A stretch of DNA of 64,000 nucleotides from Streptomyces sp. f51 (lineage in GTDB: Bacteria > Actinomycetota > Actinomycetes > Streptomycetales > Streptomycetaceae): the NCBI RefSeq assembly GCF_037940415.1, contig NZ_CP149798.1, positions 4,187,001-4,251,000 of the forward strand, given 5' to 3'. The notes beneath the pieces were generated by a model that made no database searches, was not told the origin of the DNA, and was given only the letters and a program-made list of their open reading frames with translations. Shown here piece after piece: positions 1-8,464 of this stretch. Numbering within the stretch: the stretch's first letter is position 1; each line of letters starts with the position of its first letter. Made by a program: the position numbers and the translations under genes.

Positions 1-2
1 TC

Positions 3-254
3 CGGCGCGCCGAAATATTTGTACGTCACCCCCACTCGGCCACCATTCCCGCTCTCCGCCCGCAGTCGCTCGACCGCGCGATCGATCCGTTCGTCGGGGT
101 CACCCTGCGAACCCTGTACCTGTCCGGCTCTCCCGGCCGCTTCCTCCGCCTCACGCCGGTGCTTCCCCCGCCGGGCACGCCGAGGGTTGAGGTCATCGGT
201 CCCCTCGCCCAGTCCGCCACCGCGATGCATATCTCCACCCGACTGCTTTTCTAA
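3..254 (+). CDS. C-terminal end of an unrecognised protein (partial)
   Basis: This frame is open from the left edge and ends at TAA 252-254, giving about 83 C-terminal residues with no start codon inside the window. Third positions are mostly G/C, and the peptide looks like a real globular tail (…AIDPFVGVTLRTLYLSG… and …RVEVIGPLAQSATAMHIS…). The competing frames over the same bases have less convincing codon usage. I do not recognise the family. It is followed by a 361-bp gap before hemL, so it is probably a separate transcription unit. Confidence 0.5.
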   Translation, partial: RRAEIFVRHPHSATIPALRPQSLDRAIDPFVGVTLRTLYLSGSPGRFLRLTPVLPPPGTPRVEVIGPLAQSATAMHISTRLLF

Positions 255-615
255 GTCGCGCGACCCCCGCCACGCAACCCGATCATCGTGACAGTGACCT
301 CCCCCACGGTCGCACGCCGAAACGTACGCCGAAACACCTGTCCGCGGGATCTTCGCGGCCCCTGAACACCGTCGTTCATGTGAGCTGTCCGTTCGTGCCC
401 CAGTTTCGCAGATGGCCGGGGGAAGGAACCCGGTTGTCGTACCGGGCTCCGTCACACCGGCCCGGCGATGGCCGGGATCATTCCTTGTGAGGACCCGTAC
501 GTCGGGCCGGGGCGGTCCGTTCACGGCGCCCCGCTGTTCCCCTCACGGCCCACCGGGGCCCCTGGCCTACTCTGAGAAGGTCACTAGCCCCCCGGAGTCG
601 GAGACGTCGCAGGTC
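255..615. other. hemL upstream region with a small inverted repeat
   Basis: No convincing gene lies in this gap. A perfect 6-bp inverted repeat with a 6-nt loop (CCCGGT-tgtcgt-ACCGGG) occupies 429-446. It could end the upstream gene or fold in a leader RNA. The decamer acgccgaaac occurs twice around 313-336. No clear -35/-10 pair for hemL was found. Confidence 0.4.
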
Positions 616-1932
616 ATGACCGAACTGCCTTATCCCTACGAAGCCCCAGCCTCGCAGTCGCTGTTCGACCGTGCGGCGGCCGTCACACCAGGTGGCGTGA
701 ATTCTCCGGTGCGCGCCTTCCGCGCCGTGGGCGGTACGCCCCGGTTCATGGTGTCGGGCACCGGTCCGTACCTGACGGACGCGGACGGCCGCGAGTACGT
801 CGACCTCGTCTGCTCCTGGGGTCCGATGATCCTCGGGCACTCCCGTCCCGAGGTCATCGCCGCGGTCCAGGAGGCCGTCGCGCGCGGTACGTCCTTCGGT
901 ACGCCCGGTGAGGGCGAGGTCGCCCTCGCCGAGGAGATCGTCGCCCGTGTCGAGCCCGTGGAGCAGGTCCGCCTCGTCTCCAGCGGCACCGAGGCGACCA
1001 TGTCGGCCATCCGGCTCGCCCGCGGGTTCACCCGGCGCACCAAGGTGATCAAGTTCGCCGGGTGCTACCACGGCCACGTCGACTCGCTGCTCGCCGCGGC
1101 GGGCAGCGGTGTCGCGACGTTCGCGCTGCCGGACACACCCGGGGTCACCGGAGCCCAGGCCGCCGACACCATCGTCCTGCCCTACAACGACCTCGAAGCT
1201 GTGCAGGCCGCGTTCCACGCGCACCCCGGCGAGATCGCCTGTGTGATCACCGAGGCCTCGCCCGGCAACATGGGCGTGGTGCCGCCCGCGCCCGGTTTCA
1301 ACCAGGGCCTCAAGGACGCCTGCGCGAAGAACGGCGCCCTGTACATCTCCGACGAGGTGATGACCGGCTTCCGTACGAGCCGGGCCGGCTGGTACGGGAT
1401 CGACGGGGTGCGCCCCGACCTGATGACCTTCGGCAAGGTGATGGGCGGCGGTTTCCCGGCCGCCGCGTTCGGTGGCCGCGAGGACGTGATGGCCCACCTC
1501 GCGCCGGCCGGGCCGGTGTACCAGGCGGGCACGCTCTCGGGCAATCCCGTCGCCACCGCCGCCGGGCTCGCGCAGCTGCGGCTGCTCGACCAGGCCGCGT
1601 ACGACAAGGTCGACGCGGTGTCGGAGCGGATCCAGGCTCTGGTGACCGAGGCGCTCGCCAAGGAGGGTGTGACCCACCGCATCCAGCGCGCCTCCAACAT
1701 GTTCTCGGTCTTCTTCACGGGACGCGAGGTGCGCGACTACGAGGACGCGAAGGCGCAGGAGTCCTTCCGCTACACCTCGTTCTTCCACGCGATGCTGGCG
1801 CGGGGCGTCTACCTGCCGCCGTCCTCGTTCGAGTCGTGGTTCGTGTCGACGGCCCATGACGACCAGGCGGTTCAGCGGATCGCCGACGCCCTTCCGGCGG
1901 CGGCACGGGCAGCGGCGGAGGCCACGGCATGA
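616..1932 (+). CDS. hemL: Glutamate-1-semialdehyde 2,1-aminomutase
   Basis: PLP enzyme that moves the amino group of glutamate-1-semialdehyde to give 5-aminolevulinate, the C5-route entry to haem, sirohaem and cobalamin. The 438-residue length is normal for HemL. Family motifs are present: the N-terminal TPGGVNSPVRAF segment, the SSGTEATMSA phosphate-binding loop, and Lys274 in FGKVMGGGFPAAAFGG as the Schiff-base lysine. The frame stays open upstream to 412, but homology begins at the ATG at 616, so that start is used. The stop overlaps the next gene's ATG (ATGA), which suggests translational coupling to the histidine phosphatase. Confidence 0.95.
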   Translation: MTELPYPYEAPASQSLFDRAAAVTPGGVNSPVRAFRAVGGTPRFMVSGTGPYLTDADGREYVDLVCSWGPMILGHSRPEVIAAVQEAVARGTSFGTPGEGEVALAEEIVARVEPVEQVRLVSSGTEATMSAIRLARGFTRRTKVIKFAGCYHGHVDSLLAAAGSGVATFALPDTPGVTGAQAADTIVLPYNDLEAVQAAFHAHPGEIACVITEASPGNMGVVPPAPGFNQGLKDACAKNGALYISDEVMTGFRTSRAGWYGIDGVRPDLMTFGKVMGGGFPAAAFGGREDVMAHLAPAGPVYQAGTLSGNPVATAAGLAQLRLLDQAAYDKVDAVSERIQALVTEALAKEGVTHRIQRASNMFSVFFTGREVRDYEDAKAQESFRYTSFFHAMLARGVYLPPSSFESWFVSTAHDDQAVQRIADALPAAARAAAEATA

Positions 1933-2630
1933 GCGACACCAGCGGCAAGAACGGCGCGGGCGACATCACCGTCGTCCACCTGATGCGGCACGGCGAGGTC
2001 GCCAACCCGGACGGGGTGCTCTACGGCCGGCTGCCCGGCTATCACCTGTCCGAGCTGGGGCGGCAGATGGCCGACCGGGTGGCCGAGCACCTCTCCTCGC
2101 GCGATGTCACGCACGTCGTGGCCTCGCCGCTGGAGCGGGCGCAGGAGACGGCCACGCCGATCGCCAAGGCCCACGGGCTCGACCTGGCGACGGACGGGCG
2201 GCTCATCGAGGCCGACAACGTCTTCCAGGGCAAGACCTTCGGTGTCGGGGACGGCGCGCTGCGGCGGCCGGAGAACTGGAAGCACCTGGTGAACCCGTTC
2301 AAGCCGTCCTGGGGCGAGCCGTATGTGGACCAGGTCGTACGGATGATGGGGGCGCTGGACGCCGCGAAGGACGCGGCACGCGGCCACGAGGCGGTGCTGG
2401 TGAGCCATCAGCTGCCGATCTGGATCGTCCGCAGCTACGCGGAGAAGCGGCGGCTGTGGCACGACCCGCGCAAGCGTCAGTGCACCCTGGCGTCGCTGAC
2501 CACGTTCACCTACCGCGGCGACAAGATCGTTTCGGTGGGCTACAGCGAGCCCGCGCGCGACCTGGTGCCGGCTCATCTCCTCGCGGGCGCCAAGCCGGTG
2601 AAGGGCAAGGACAAGGCGTTCGGGGCCTGA
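1929..2630 (+). CDS. Histidine phosphatase family (phosphoglycerate-mutase-like) protein
   Basis: A 233-residue cytosolic protein of the branch-1 histidine phosphatase superfamily. The catalytic RHGE motif (His21) lies near the N-terminus, followed by the YGRLPGYHLSELG segment typical of PhoE/GpmB-like members. VASPLERAQETA carries the second arginine, and LVSHQLPIW carries the distal histidine. The substrate cannot be read from sequence. Overlap with hemL implies co-transcription, so a phosphorylated small metabolite is as likely as phosphoglycerate. A long inverted repeat follows the gene (2714-2770). Confidence 0.85.
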   Translation: MSDTSGKNGAGDITVVHLMRHGEVANPDGVLYGRLPGYHLSELGRQMADRVAEHLSSRDVTHVVASPLERAQETATPIAKAHGLDLATDGRLIEADNVFQGKTFGVGDGALRRPENWKHLVNPFKPSWGEPYVDQVVRMMGALDAAKDAARGHEAVLVSHQLPIWIVRSYAEKRRLWHDPRKRQCTLASLTTFTYRGDKIVSVGYSEPARDLVPAHLLAGAKPVKGKDKAFGA

Positions 2631-2713
2631 CGGTCGAAAGCGAAGAACCGGGCCAAATGGGCGCATCTTCGTAAAATCATATAAATCTCCGCGCGTTAAA
2701 CGGAACCCGCGAC

Positions 2714-2770
2714 TTCATCGCGCCCTCTCATGGGATACAAGCTGAGAGTCAGCTGAGAGGGTGCGATGAA
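2714..2770. promoter_or_regulatory. 17-bp inverted repeat with an alternative 3' arm, just before the next start codon
   Basis: The left arm TTCATCGCGCCCTCTCA (2714-2730) pairs with TGAGAGGGTGCGATGAA (2754-2770), with one G-T wobble and a 23-nt loop. The loop holds a second copy of GCTGAGAG (2741-2748, repeated at 2752-2759), so a shorter competing stem is possible. The hairpin ends directly before the ribosome site AAGAGGA and the ATG at 2782. It may be a terminator for the hemL unit, an operator, or a leader structure that hides or exposes the ribosome site. Confidence 0.65.
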
Positions 2771-2781
2771 AAGAGGACCGT

Positions 2782-4044
2782 ATGCGCGACGTCAGCCGAA
2801 GGGGAATGATCGGCCTCGGTGCGGGCGCGGCGACCGCGCTCGGACTCGCCGCGTGCGGCACCACCTCGGGCACGGAAGCCAAACGGAATCCTGACCCCTC
2901 CGCCACGGCCGGCACCGGCCGGCCCGGCGCCCCGAAGAAGCCGGCCATGCGCCTGATCGGCGACGGCTCCACCGCCTACACCGGCAAGCAGCCGCGCCAG
3001 CCCCAGGCCCCCGTACCGCTCGAACCCGGCGAGACCCCGCCGCAGTTCGTGGTCTTCTCCTGGGACGGAGCCGGAGAGGTCGGCACCGGCCTCTTCGAAC
3101 GCTTCCTCCAGCTCGCCAATGAGCACGACGCGCACATGACGTTCTTCCTCTCCGGGCTGTATCTGCTGCCCGAGTCGAAGAAGCGCCTCTACGACCCGCC
3201 GAACAACCCCCGCGGCGCCTCGGACATCGGCTACCTGAGCGACGAACACGTCCGCTCCACGCTGAAGTTGATCCGGCAGGCCTGGCTCGACGGCCACGAG
3301 ATCGGCACCCACTTCAACGGCCACTTCTGCGGCGGCTCCGGCTCGGTCGGCAACTGGTCGCCCCGCCAGTGGACCAGCGAGATCGAACAGGCCAAGTCCT
3401 TCGTCACCGAGTGGCGCACCAACACGGGCTGGACCGACCTGCCCCCGCTGCCCTTCGACTACGAGAAGGAGCTCATCGGCGCCCGCACTCCTTGCCTGCT
3501 CGGGCAGAACAACCTGCTGCCCGCCGTCAAGGAGCTCGGCTGGCGCTACGACGCCTCCTCGCCCGGCGGCGTCCAGCGCTGGCCGCAGAAGAAGGAGGGG
3601 CTGTGGGACCTGCCCCTCCAGGCGATGCCCTTCCCCGGGCACCGCTTCGAGGTCCTCTCGATGGACTACAACATCCTCGCCAACCAGTCGGTCGCCACCA
3701 CCCGGGCGCCCTCGTACAACTACCCGGGCTGGCGCACCCAGGCGTCCGCGTCCTACGTCGCGGGATTCAAGCGGGCCTACGAGACGAACCGCGCGCCCTT
3801 CTTCATCGGCAACCACTTCGAGGAGTGGAACGGCGGCATCTACATGGACGCCGTCGAGCACGTCTTCACCCACATCGCCCAGGAGAAGCAGAAGGGCTCC
3901 GACGTGCGCATGGTCTCCTTCCGCCAGTTCGTGGACTGGCTGGACGTCCAGCGGCCGGAGGTGCTCGCGAAGCTCCAGGCGATGGACGTGGCCGAGGAAC
4001 CCGCCGGTGGCTGGCACCGCTACCTCCGGGGACAGGCCGCCTGA
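2782..4044 (+). CDS. Tat-exported lipoprotein with polysaccharide-deacetylase-like fold
   Basis: A 420-residue exported protein. The N-terminus RDVSRRGMIGLGAG is a twin-arginine signal and ends in a lipobox (LAAC, about residues 22-25), so a membrane-anchored, pre-folded enzyme is expected. The body resembles NodB-type carbohydrate esterases: FVVFSWDGAGEV near residue 90 sits where the TFDDGP motif lies, followed by AHMTFFLSGLYLLP and GHEIGTHFNGHFCGG, which supplies possible metal-ligand histidines. The canonical DD pair is reduced to WDG, so activity may differ from classical deacetylases. Substrate unknown. It is preceded by the AAGAGGA ribosome site and the hairpin at 2714-2770. Confidence 0.75.
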   Translation: MRDVSRRGMIGLGAGAATALGLAACGTTSGTEAKRNPDPSATAGTGRPGAPKKPAMRLIGDGSTAYTGKQPRQPQAPVPLEPGETPPQFVVFSWDGAGEVGTGLFERFLQLANEHDAHMTFFLSGLYLLPESKKRLYDPPNNPRGASDIGYLSDEHVRSTLKLIRQAWLDGHEIGTHFNGHFCGGSGSVGNWSPRQWTSEIEQAKSFVTEWRTNTGWTDLPPLPFDYEKELIGARTPCLLGQNNLLPAVKELGWRYDASSPGGVQRWPQKKEGLWDLPLQAMPFPGHRFEVLSMDYNILANQSVATTRAPSYNYPGWRTQASASYVAGFKRAYETNRAPFFIGNHFEEWNGGIYMDAVEHVFTHIAQEKQKGSDVRMVSFRQFVDWLDVQRPEVLAKLQAMDVAEEPAGGWHRYLRGQAA

Positions 4045-4110
4045 TATGCGATTTTCCGGCCCCGAGGGGGGTGCGGAAGATCCCCGAAACGGGCATGCGA
4101 AACTTTTCAC

Positions 4111-4728
4111 ATGAGTGCCGCCTGCCGCGCAGACCAGCGCCCGAACCGCCCCCGCGCCGCCCTTTACGCCGCGGGGGCCGCCGTCGCCGCACTCGTGCTG
4201 TCCGCGTGCGGATCCGGCGGCACCTCGGGCGGCGCGGGCAACAGCAACTTCGTCTCCGGCAAGGACGGCATCTCCACCGTCGCCAAGGGGTCCAGGGACA
4301 CCGCCCCGGACCTCTCCGGCAAGACCATCGACGGCAAGCAGCTCGATGTCGCCGACTACAAGGGCAAGGTCGTCGTCCTCAACGTGTGGGGCTCCTGGTG
4401 CCCCCCGTGCCGCGCCGAGACGCCGAACCTCGTCAAGGTCGCCAAGGCGACCGCCGCGCAGGGCGTACAGTTCGTCGGCATCAACACCCGTGACCCCAGC
4501 GTCTCCCCGGCCAAGGCCTTCGAGAAGCAGCAGGGCGTCCCGTACCCCAGCCTGTACGACCCGACGGGCAAGCTGATGCTCCGCTTCAAGAAGGGCACGC
4601 TCAACCCGCAGACGATCCCCTCCACGATCATCATCGACCGGGACGGGAAGATCGCGGCCCGCACGCTCCAGGCGCTCAGCGAGGACAAGCTGCGCGAGAT
4701 GCTCGACCCCGTCCTCGCGGAGAAGTGA
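4111..4728 (+). CDS. resA: TlpA/ResA-type thioredoxin lipoprotein
   Basis: A 205-residue extracytoplasmic thiol-disulfide oxidoreductase, expected to reduce apocytochrome c haem-binding cysteines. It has a signal peptide with lipobox LSAC (lipidated Cys33) and a thioredoxin fold with the active site WCPPC (Cys97/Cys100). A downstream TIPSTIIID segment holds the cis-proline. It starts the cytochrome c maturation (system II) operon: its TGA overlaps the GTG of the CcdA gene, followed by ResB and ResC. The ribosome site before ATG 4111 is weak. The symbol follows the Bacillus naming. Confidence 0.88.
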   Translation: MSAACRADQRPNRPRAALYAAGAAVAALVLSACGSGGTSGGAGNSNFVSGKDGISTVAKGSRDTAPDLSGKTIDGKQLDVADYKGKVVVLNVWGSWCPPCRAETPNLVKVAKATAAQGVQFVGINTRDPSVSPAKAFEKQQGVPYPSLYDPTGKLMLRFKKGTLNPQTIPSTIIIDRDGKIAARTLQALSEDKLREMLDPVLAEK

Positions 4729-5516
4729 CCGACGTGTCCCTTCTCCAGACGACCACGAACCTCGCCGCCTCGACCGACATGAACACCACGGTCTACAGCG
4801 GAGCCCTGCTGCTCGCGCTGCCCATCGCGGTGCTCGGCGGGCTCGTCTCCTTCTTCTCGCCGTGCGTCCTGCCGCTCGTACCCGGTTATCTGTCGTACGT
4901 CACCGGAGTCAGCGGCACGGACCTGGCGGAGGCCAGACGCGGCCGGATGGTCGCGGGGGCCAGTCTGTTCGTGCTCGGCTTCACCGCCGTGTTCGTCTCC
5001 GGCGGGGCGCTGTTCGGATTCTTCGGCTCCACGCTGCACGAGTACAACGGCACGCTCAGCAAGATCCTCGGCGCGCTGATGATCGCGATGGGTGTCTTCT
5101 TCATGGGCCTGATGCCCTGGCTGACCCAGCGCGAGTTCCGCTTCCACAAGCGTCCGGTGACCGGGCTCGCGGGGGCGCCGATACTGGGCGCGCTCTTCGG
5201 CATCGGCTGGACACCGTGCCTGGGCCCGACGCTCACGGCCGTCAACACGCTCTCCATGGAACAGGCGAGCGCCGGGCGCGGGGCCATACTGACCGTCGCC
5301 TACTGCCTCGGCCTCGGCGTCCCCTTCGTCCTCACGGCGGTGGCCTTCCGCAAGGCGCTCGGCGCGTTCGGCTGGGTCAAGCGCCACTACACCTGGGTGA
5401 TGCGGATCGGCGGCGGAATGATGATCGTGACCGGCCTGCTCCTGCTCACCGGTGCCTGGGACGGCATCGTGCAGCAGATGCAGACCTGGTCCGACGGCTT
5501 CACGGTAGGGATCTGA
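4725..5516 (+). CDS. ccdA: Cytochrome c biogenesis CcdA family thiol-reductant transporter
   Basis: A 263-residue polytopic membrane protein of the DsbD/CcdA family. It passes electrons from cytosolic thioredoxin across the membrane to ResA. Two conserved proline-flanked cysteines are visible, FFSPCVLPLVPGYLSY and GWTPCLGPTL, in the pseudo-symmetrical halves typical of CcdA. About six hydrophobic segments can be seen. The GTG at 4725 overlaps the stop of the ResA-like gene, and the gene ends 3 bp before resB, so the four ccs genes form one transcript. Confidence 0.92.
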   Translation: MTDVSLLQTTTNLAASTDMNTTVYSGALLLALPIAVLGGLVSFFSPCVLPLVPGYLSYVTGVSGTDLAEARRGRMVAGASLFVLGFTAVFVSGGALFGFFGSTLHEYNGTLSKILGALMIAMGVFFMGLMPWLTQREFRFHKRPVTGLAGAPILGALFGIGWTPCLGPTLTAVNTLSMEQASAGRGAILTVAYCLGLGVPFVLTAVAFRKALGAFGWVKRHYTWVMRIGGGMMIVTGLLLLTGAWDGIVQQMQTWSDGFTVGI

Positions 5517-5519
5517 TCC

Positions 5520-7346
5520 ATGAGCAGCACTGACACCGGCAACGCGGCCGGCGCGGCCGGCCCCGGCGAGCCGGCCGACGAGGACACGCCGGCCTCCCGG
5601 GAGACGCGGGACGCCCGCGAGATCGGCGAGGCCGGGGCGCAGCTGTCCACCGCGCCCGTGGAGACGGTCATGCCCGGCTCCTTCGGCGGCGCGCGGACCC
5701 CCGGCGCCAAGGGGTGGATCGCCTGGACCGCCCGCGAGGTCACCGGCTGGGCCCGCTGGATCTGGCGCCAGCTCACCTCGATGCGGGTCGCGCTGATCCT
5801 GCTGTTCCTGCTGTCGCTCGGCGCCATCCCCGGATCGCTGATCCCGCAGTCCGGCACCGACGCCCAGAAGGTGCAGGCCTTCAAGGACGCGCACAGCTGG
5901 CTCGGTCCTGTCTACGACCGGCTCGGCCTGTTCCACGTGTACAGCTCGGTGTGGTTCTCCGCCATCTACATCCTGCTGTTCGTCTCGCTCATCGGCTGCA
6001 TCGTGCCCCGCACCTGGCAGTTCGTCGGGCAGCTCCGGGGCCGTCCGCCGGGCGCCCCCAAGCGGCTGACCCGGCTGCCCGCGTACACGACCTGGCGCAC
6101 CGCGGCCGAGCCCGAGCAGGTCCGTGAGATCGCGCTGAAGGTGCTCAGGCAGAAGCGGTTCCGGGCGCACCTCGACAAGGACGCCGTCGCGGCGGAGAAG
6201 GGCTATCTGCGCGAGACCGGCAATCTGCTCTTCCACATCGCGCTGATCGTGATGCTGGTCGCCTTCGCCTGGGGCCAGCTCTTCAAGTCCGAGGGCGACA
6301 AGCTGGTCGTCGAGGGCGACGGCTTCTCCAACACGCTCCTGTCCTACGACGACTTCAAGTCGGGCAACCTCTTCAGCACCGACGACCTGACGCCGTTCAG
6401 TTTCCGGCTGGACAAGTTCACCGGCACCTACGAGCGGACCGGCCCCAACAAGGGCACGCCCCGCACCTACCAGGCGGCCCTCACCTACAGCGAGGGCGCC
6501 TACGGCAAGGACCGCAAGACGCTCGTCAAGGTCAACGAGCCGCTGGTGATCGGCGACACGAAGGTCTATCTGACCGCCCACGGCTACGCGCCCACCGTGA
6601 CCGTCAGGGACGGCAGGGGCAAGGTCGTCTTCCACGACGCCGTGGCCATGCTGCCGCAGGACGGGAACGTCACCTCGGTCGGCGCGATCAAGGTCATGGA
6701 CGGCTACAAGAGCGCCCGGGGCAGGACCGAACAGCTCGGCTTCTCCGCCGTCTTCGTGCCGACCTTCGCCGGGGCGGGCAAGGGCACCATGTTCTCCCAG
6801 TTCCCCGCGCTCGACTATCCCGTGCTCGCGCTGAACGGCTACCACGGCAGCCTCGGCGTCGACGCGGGCCTCCCGCAGAACGTGTACCAGCTCGACACGT
6901 CCCACATGAAGCAGTTCAAGGACGCCAAGGGCCAGATCCTCAAGGCGCGGCTGCTGCCCGGCGAGACGATGACGCTGCCGGACGGCGCCGGTTCGATCAC
7001 CTTCGACAAGAACATCAAGGAGTGGGCGAACTTCCAGGTCACCCAGCAGCCCGGCAGTGTCTGGGCGCTGGCCGGGGCGTTCACCGCGATCTTCGGCCTC
7101 GCCGGTTCGCTGTTCATCCAGCGCCGCCGTGTCTGGGTGCGGGCGACCACCGGTGACGACGGTGTCACCGTCGTCGAGATGGCCGGGCTCGGCCGCAGCG
7201 AGTCCGCGAAGCTCCCCGAGGAGCTCGGCGACCTCGCCGCGCTCGTGCACGAACACGCACCCACCAAGCCCGACGAAGACGCGGCCCCCACCGACGCCGA
7301 CGCCGAAACCCCCGTACCCGCCGCTGAAGGGTCCAAGAAGCAGTGA
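5520..7346 (+). CDS. resB: Cytochrome c biogenesis protein ResB
   Basis: A 608-residue ResB/Ccs1 protein that, with ResC, exports haem and holds it for ligation to apocytochrome c. Residues 1-70 are acidic and low-complexity, as in actinobacterial homologues. TM segments lie near residues 86-106 (MRVALILLFLLSLGAIPGS), about 145-165, about 238-256 and 520-540. The large extracytoplasmic region lies between the last two, and a charged cytosolic tail follows. The stop overlaps the GTG of the ResC gene. Confidence 0.92.
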   Translation: MSSTDTGNAAGAAGPGEPADEDTPASRETRDAREIGEAGAQLSTAPVETVMPGSFGGARTPGAKGWIAWTAREVTGWARWIWRQLTSMRVALILLFLLSLGAIPGSLIPQSGTDAQKVQAFKDAHSWLGPVYDRLGLFHVYSSVWFSAIYILLFVSLIGCIVPRTWQFVGQLRGRPPGAPKRLTRLPAYTTWRTAAEPEQVREIALKVLRQKRFRAHLDKDAVAAEKGYLRETGNLLFHIALIVMLVAFAWGQLFKSEGDKLVVEGDGFSNTLLSYDDFKSGNLFSTDDLTPFSFRLDKFTGTYERTGPNKGTPRTYQAALTYSEGAYGKDRKTLVKVNEPLVIGDTKVYLTAHGYAPTVTVRDGRGKVVFHDAVAMLPQDGNVTSVGAIKVMDGYKSARGRTEQLGFSAVFVPTFAGAGKGTMFSQFPALDYPVLALNGYHGSLGVDAGLPQNVYQLDTSHMKQFKDAKGQILKARLLPGETMTLPDGAGSITFDKNIKEWANFQVTQQPGSVWALAGAFTAIFGLAGSLFIQRRRVWVRATTGDDGVTVVEMAGLGRSESAKLPEELGDLAALVHEHAPTKPDEDAAPTDADAETPVPAAEGSKKQ

Positions 7347-8464
7347 CGCTCGCCACCGCACACGACCTGGGCGCCGTGACCGATCTGGCCACCGCGACCA
7401 ACGAACACCTCGCCAACATCAGCAACACGCTGATCTACTCCGCGATGGCCGTCTACACCCTGGCCTTCTTCGCCTTCATCGCCGAGTGGCTCTTCGGCAG
7501 CCGCAGCAAGGTGGCCCGTACGGCCAACGCGCTCACCGCGGACGGCGCGAAGGCGTCCGCGGCGGCTCCCGGGATCACCGTGCAGACGGCCGGCGGCACC
7601 GCCGTGCTGGAGCGGCCGAAGGTCGTCACCCGGTCCTCGGCGGGCGCGCGTGACGTGCCCGACGGGCCCGGCGCGCACGGCGGCGACGAGCAGGGCGACC
7701 TCTACGGCCGGATCGCCGTGTCGCTGAGCGTGCTGGCCTGGGCCGTCGAGGCGGCCGGTGTCCTCGCCCGCGCCATGTCCGTGGGGCGTGCGCCCTGGGG
7801 CAACATGTACGAGTTCAACATCACCTTCTCCACGGTCGCCGTCGCGGTGTTCCTGGTCCTGCTGGCGCTGAAGAAGAACGTCCGCTGGCTCGGCCTGCCC
7901 CTGATCACCACGGTCCTGCTCGACCTCGGTCTCGCGGTCACGGTCCTGTACACCGCGAGCGACCAGCTGGTGCCCGCGTTGCACTCGTACTGGCTGTACA
8001 TCCACGTCTCGACCGCGATCCTGTGCGGCGCCGTCTTCTACGTGGGCGCCGTCGGCACGATCCTGTACCTCTTCAAGGACTCCTACGAGAGCAAGCTGGA
8101 GAGCGGCGGACAGCCGGGCACCTTCGCCACCTCGGTGATGGAGCGGCTGCCCTCCGCGGCCTCGCTCGACAAGTTCTCCTACCGGGTCAACGCCGCCGTC
8201 TTCCCGCTGTGGACCTTCACGATCATCGCGGGCGCGATCTGGGCGGGCGACGCCTGGGGCCGCTACTGGGGCTGGGACCCCAAGGAGACCTGGGCGTTCA
8301 TCACCTGGGTCGCCTACGCCTGCCACCTGCACGCGCGCGCCACGGCCGGCTGGAAGGGCCGCAAGGCCGCCTACATCGCCCTGATCGCTTTCGGCTGCTG
8401 GCTGTTCAACTACTACGGCGTCAACATCTTCGTCGGCGGCAAGCACTCCTACGCGGGCGTGTGA
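7343..8464 (+). CDS. ccsB: Cytochrome c biogenesis protein CcsB/ResC
   Basis: A 373-residue polytopic membrane protein with the haem-handling tryptophan-rich motif WGRYWGWDPKETWAF, the signature of CcsA/CcsB/ResC proteins, and conserved histidines in TM segments (for example HSYWLYIHV and HLHARAT). The first 110 residues include a divergent N-terminal TM helix and a linker of about 60 residues. It partners ResB in system II haem delivery. It is the last gene of the operon; its 3' end overlaps the convergent P-loop gene by 16 bp. Confidence 0.93.
   Translation: MTLATAHDLGAVTDLATATNEHLANISNTLIYSAMAVYTLAFFAFIAEWLFGSRSKVARTANALTADGAKASAAAPGITVQTAGGTAVLERPKVVTRSSAGARDVPDGPGAHGGDEQGDLYGRIAVSLSVLAWAVEAAGVLARAMSVGRAPWGNMYEFNITFSTVAVAVFLVLLALKKNVRWLGLPLITTVLLDLGLAVTVLYTASDQLVPALHSYWLYIHVSTAILCGAVFYVGAVGTILYLFKDSYESKLESGGQPGTFATSVMERLPSAASLDKFSYRVNAAVFPLWTFTIIAGAIWAGDAWGRYWGWDPKETWAFITWVAYACHLHARATAGWKGRKAAYIALIAFGCWLFNYYGVNIFVGGKHSYAGV

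Noticed and set aside
26..238. 70-residue minus-strand frame near the left edge
   Set aside because: Unconvincing sequence. The plus-strand frame 3-254 has better third-position bias and a protein-like sequence.
4356..7361. 1001-residue minus-strand open frame over the ccs genes
   Set aside because: Antisense shadow caused by high GC. Composition is Arg/Gly/Asp-rich with no domain, while the plus strand encodes recognisable ResA, CcdA and ResB.
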